Of a DNA stretch of 42,788 bases, positions 42,536 to 42,788 are shown piece after piece. Each line of letters starts with the position of its first letter. Position 1 is the stretch's first letter. Source of the DNA: Actinokineospora xionganensis (GTDB lineage Bacteria > Actinomycetota > Actinomycetes > Mycobacteriales > Pseudonocardiaceae); the NCBI RefSeq assembly GCF_014323725.1, contig NZ_JABVED010000030.1:1-42788 (forward strand), read 5' to 3'. The position numbers and the translations under genes were made by a program. The notes beneath the pieces were generated by a model, which worked only from the letters and a program-made list of their open reading frames with translations, was not told the DNA's origin and made no database searches.

Positions 42536-42788
42536 ATGAGCAATCCGTGGCCATCCGACGACGCCTTGTATGACGGTGCCTCGCAAGTTGCCCACAAGTT
42601 CGTCGAACTCATGCTCGCGAAGAACCCGTTCGAACCGGACGAAGCATATTCCTGGCTGTCGGGAAATCTGCACAAGTTCCACCGGAACGCTGAACACTTC
42701 ATGACGCTGGATCCAGCCAGAATCACCGACGAATACGAGCGCATGCAGTCCGTGTGTCAATGGCCAGTTCGTTCTCCCCGTAGGCGGC
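42536..42788 (+). CDS. Partial protein running off the window end
   Basis: The frame opens at ATG 42536 and stays open to the last base: MSNPWPSDDALYDGASQVAH, KFVELMLAKNPFEPDEAYSW, then LSGNLHKFHRNAEHFMTLDP and so on (84 codons visible). Not recognised; helical and charged with no signal peptide. It follows the EspC-like gene by 18 bases and is probably co-transcribed with it, as the next component of the same locus. Confidence 0.5.
   Translation, partial: MSNPWPSDDALYDGASQVAHKFVELMLAKNPFEPDEAYSWLSGNLHKFHRNAEHFMTLDPARITDEYERMQSVCQWPVRSPRRR

Noticed and set aside
42209..42760. 183-residue minus-strand frame at the right end
   Set aside because: Antisense to the EspC-like gene and to the partial gene; no ribosome binding site.

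Overview
The window is 42.8 kb of high-GC actinobacterial chromosome. The evidence is the GC-rich third codon positions, frequent GTG starts, the prfB-ftsE-ftsX-smpB block, an actinobacterial-type tmRNA, a HAIR-like (HspR-type) operator before lon, and many start codons that sit 5-8 bases after a TANNNT -10 box. The gene content suggests the order Pseudonocardiales, but that placement is inference.

Layout. 1-71: tail of a tRNA and its terminator. 488-5283: PadR regulator, prfB, ftsE, ftsX, smpB and an amidohydrolase on the plus strand (translation termination, septum control, ribosome rescue). 5272-9904 (minus): a two-gene unit made of a small EACC1-like protein and a 1420-residue protein that fuses a caspase-like peptidase to four FtsK/EccC-type ATPase modules with no membrane anchor. 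This is the most unusual system in the window. 10007-12460: lon with a HAIR-like operator and terminator. 12637-15102: secreted subtilase with Ig-like repeats. 15172-17587 (minus): a sensor protein, histidine kinase and response regulator operon. 17692-18160: tmRNA gene (ssrA), so both trans-translation partners (smpB, ssrA) lie in this window.

18351-24868 is a mosaic of small accessory genes and broken ones: a DUF72 protein, a MarR remnant, a truncated membrane protein, a DUF1905/YdeI protein, a DUF4241 protein, a methyltransferase remnant, a three-gene operon (membrane protein, XRE regulator, zinc-free type oxidoreductase) with repeated operator-like sites, and a frameshifted secreted protein. 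24872-28288: an Excalibur/HIRAN-like membrane protein, cutA, a transglycosylase with a long Ala-Pro tail, and a SixA phosphatase. 28444-34948 (plus): a large LuxR (LAL) regulator, then a translationally coupled trio (small conserved protein, YceI, collagen-like secreted protein) and a neutral ceramidase. 35119-38559 (minus): DUF2127, GNAT and hrpB helicase. 38610-39912: a MauE/DoxX-like and DsbA-like redox pair. 39914-41248 (minus): a phenylacetate-CoA ligase-like adenylating enzyme.

41362-42788: a tRNA-Ala(GGC) gene with terminator, then a less GC-rich stretch with hairpins and the start of a possible type VII secretion-substrate locus that runs off the window. All functions are read from motifs by eye; no database search was run.
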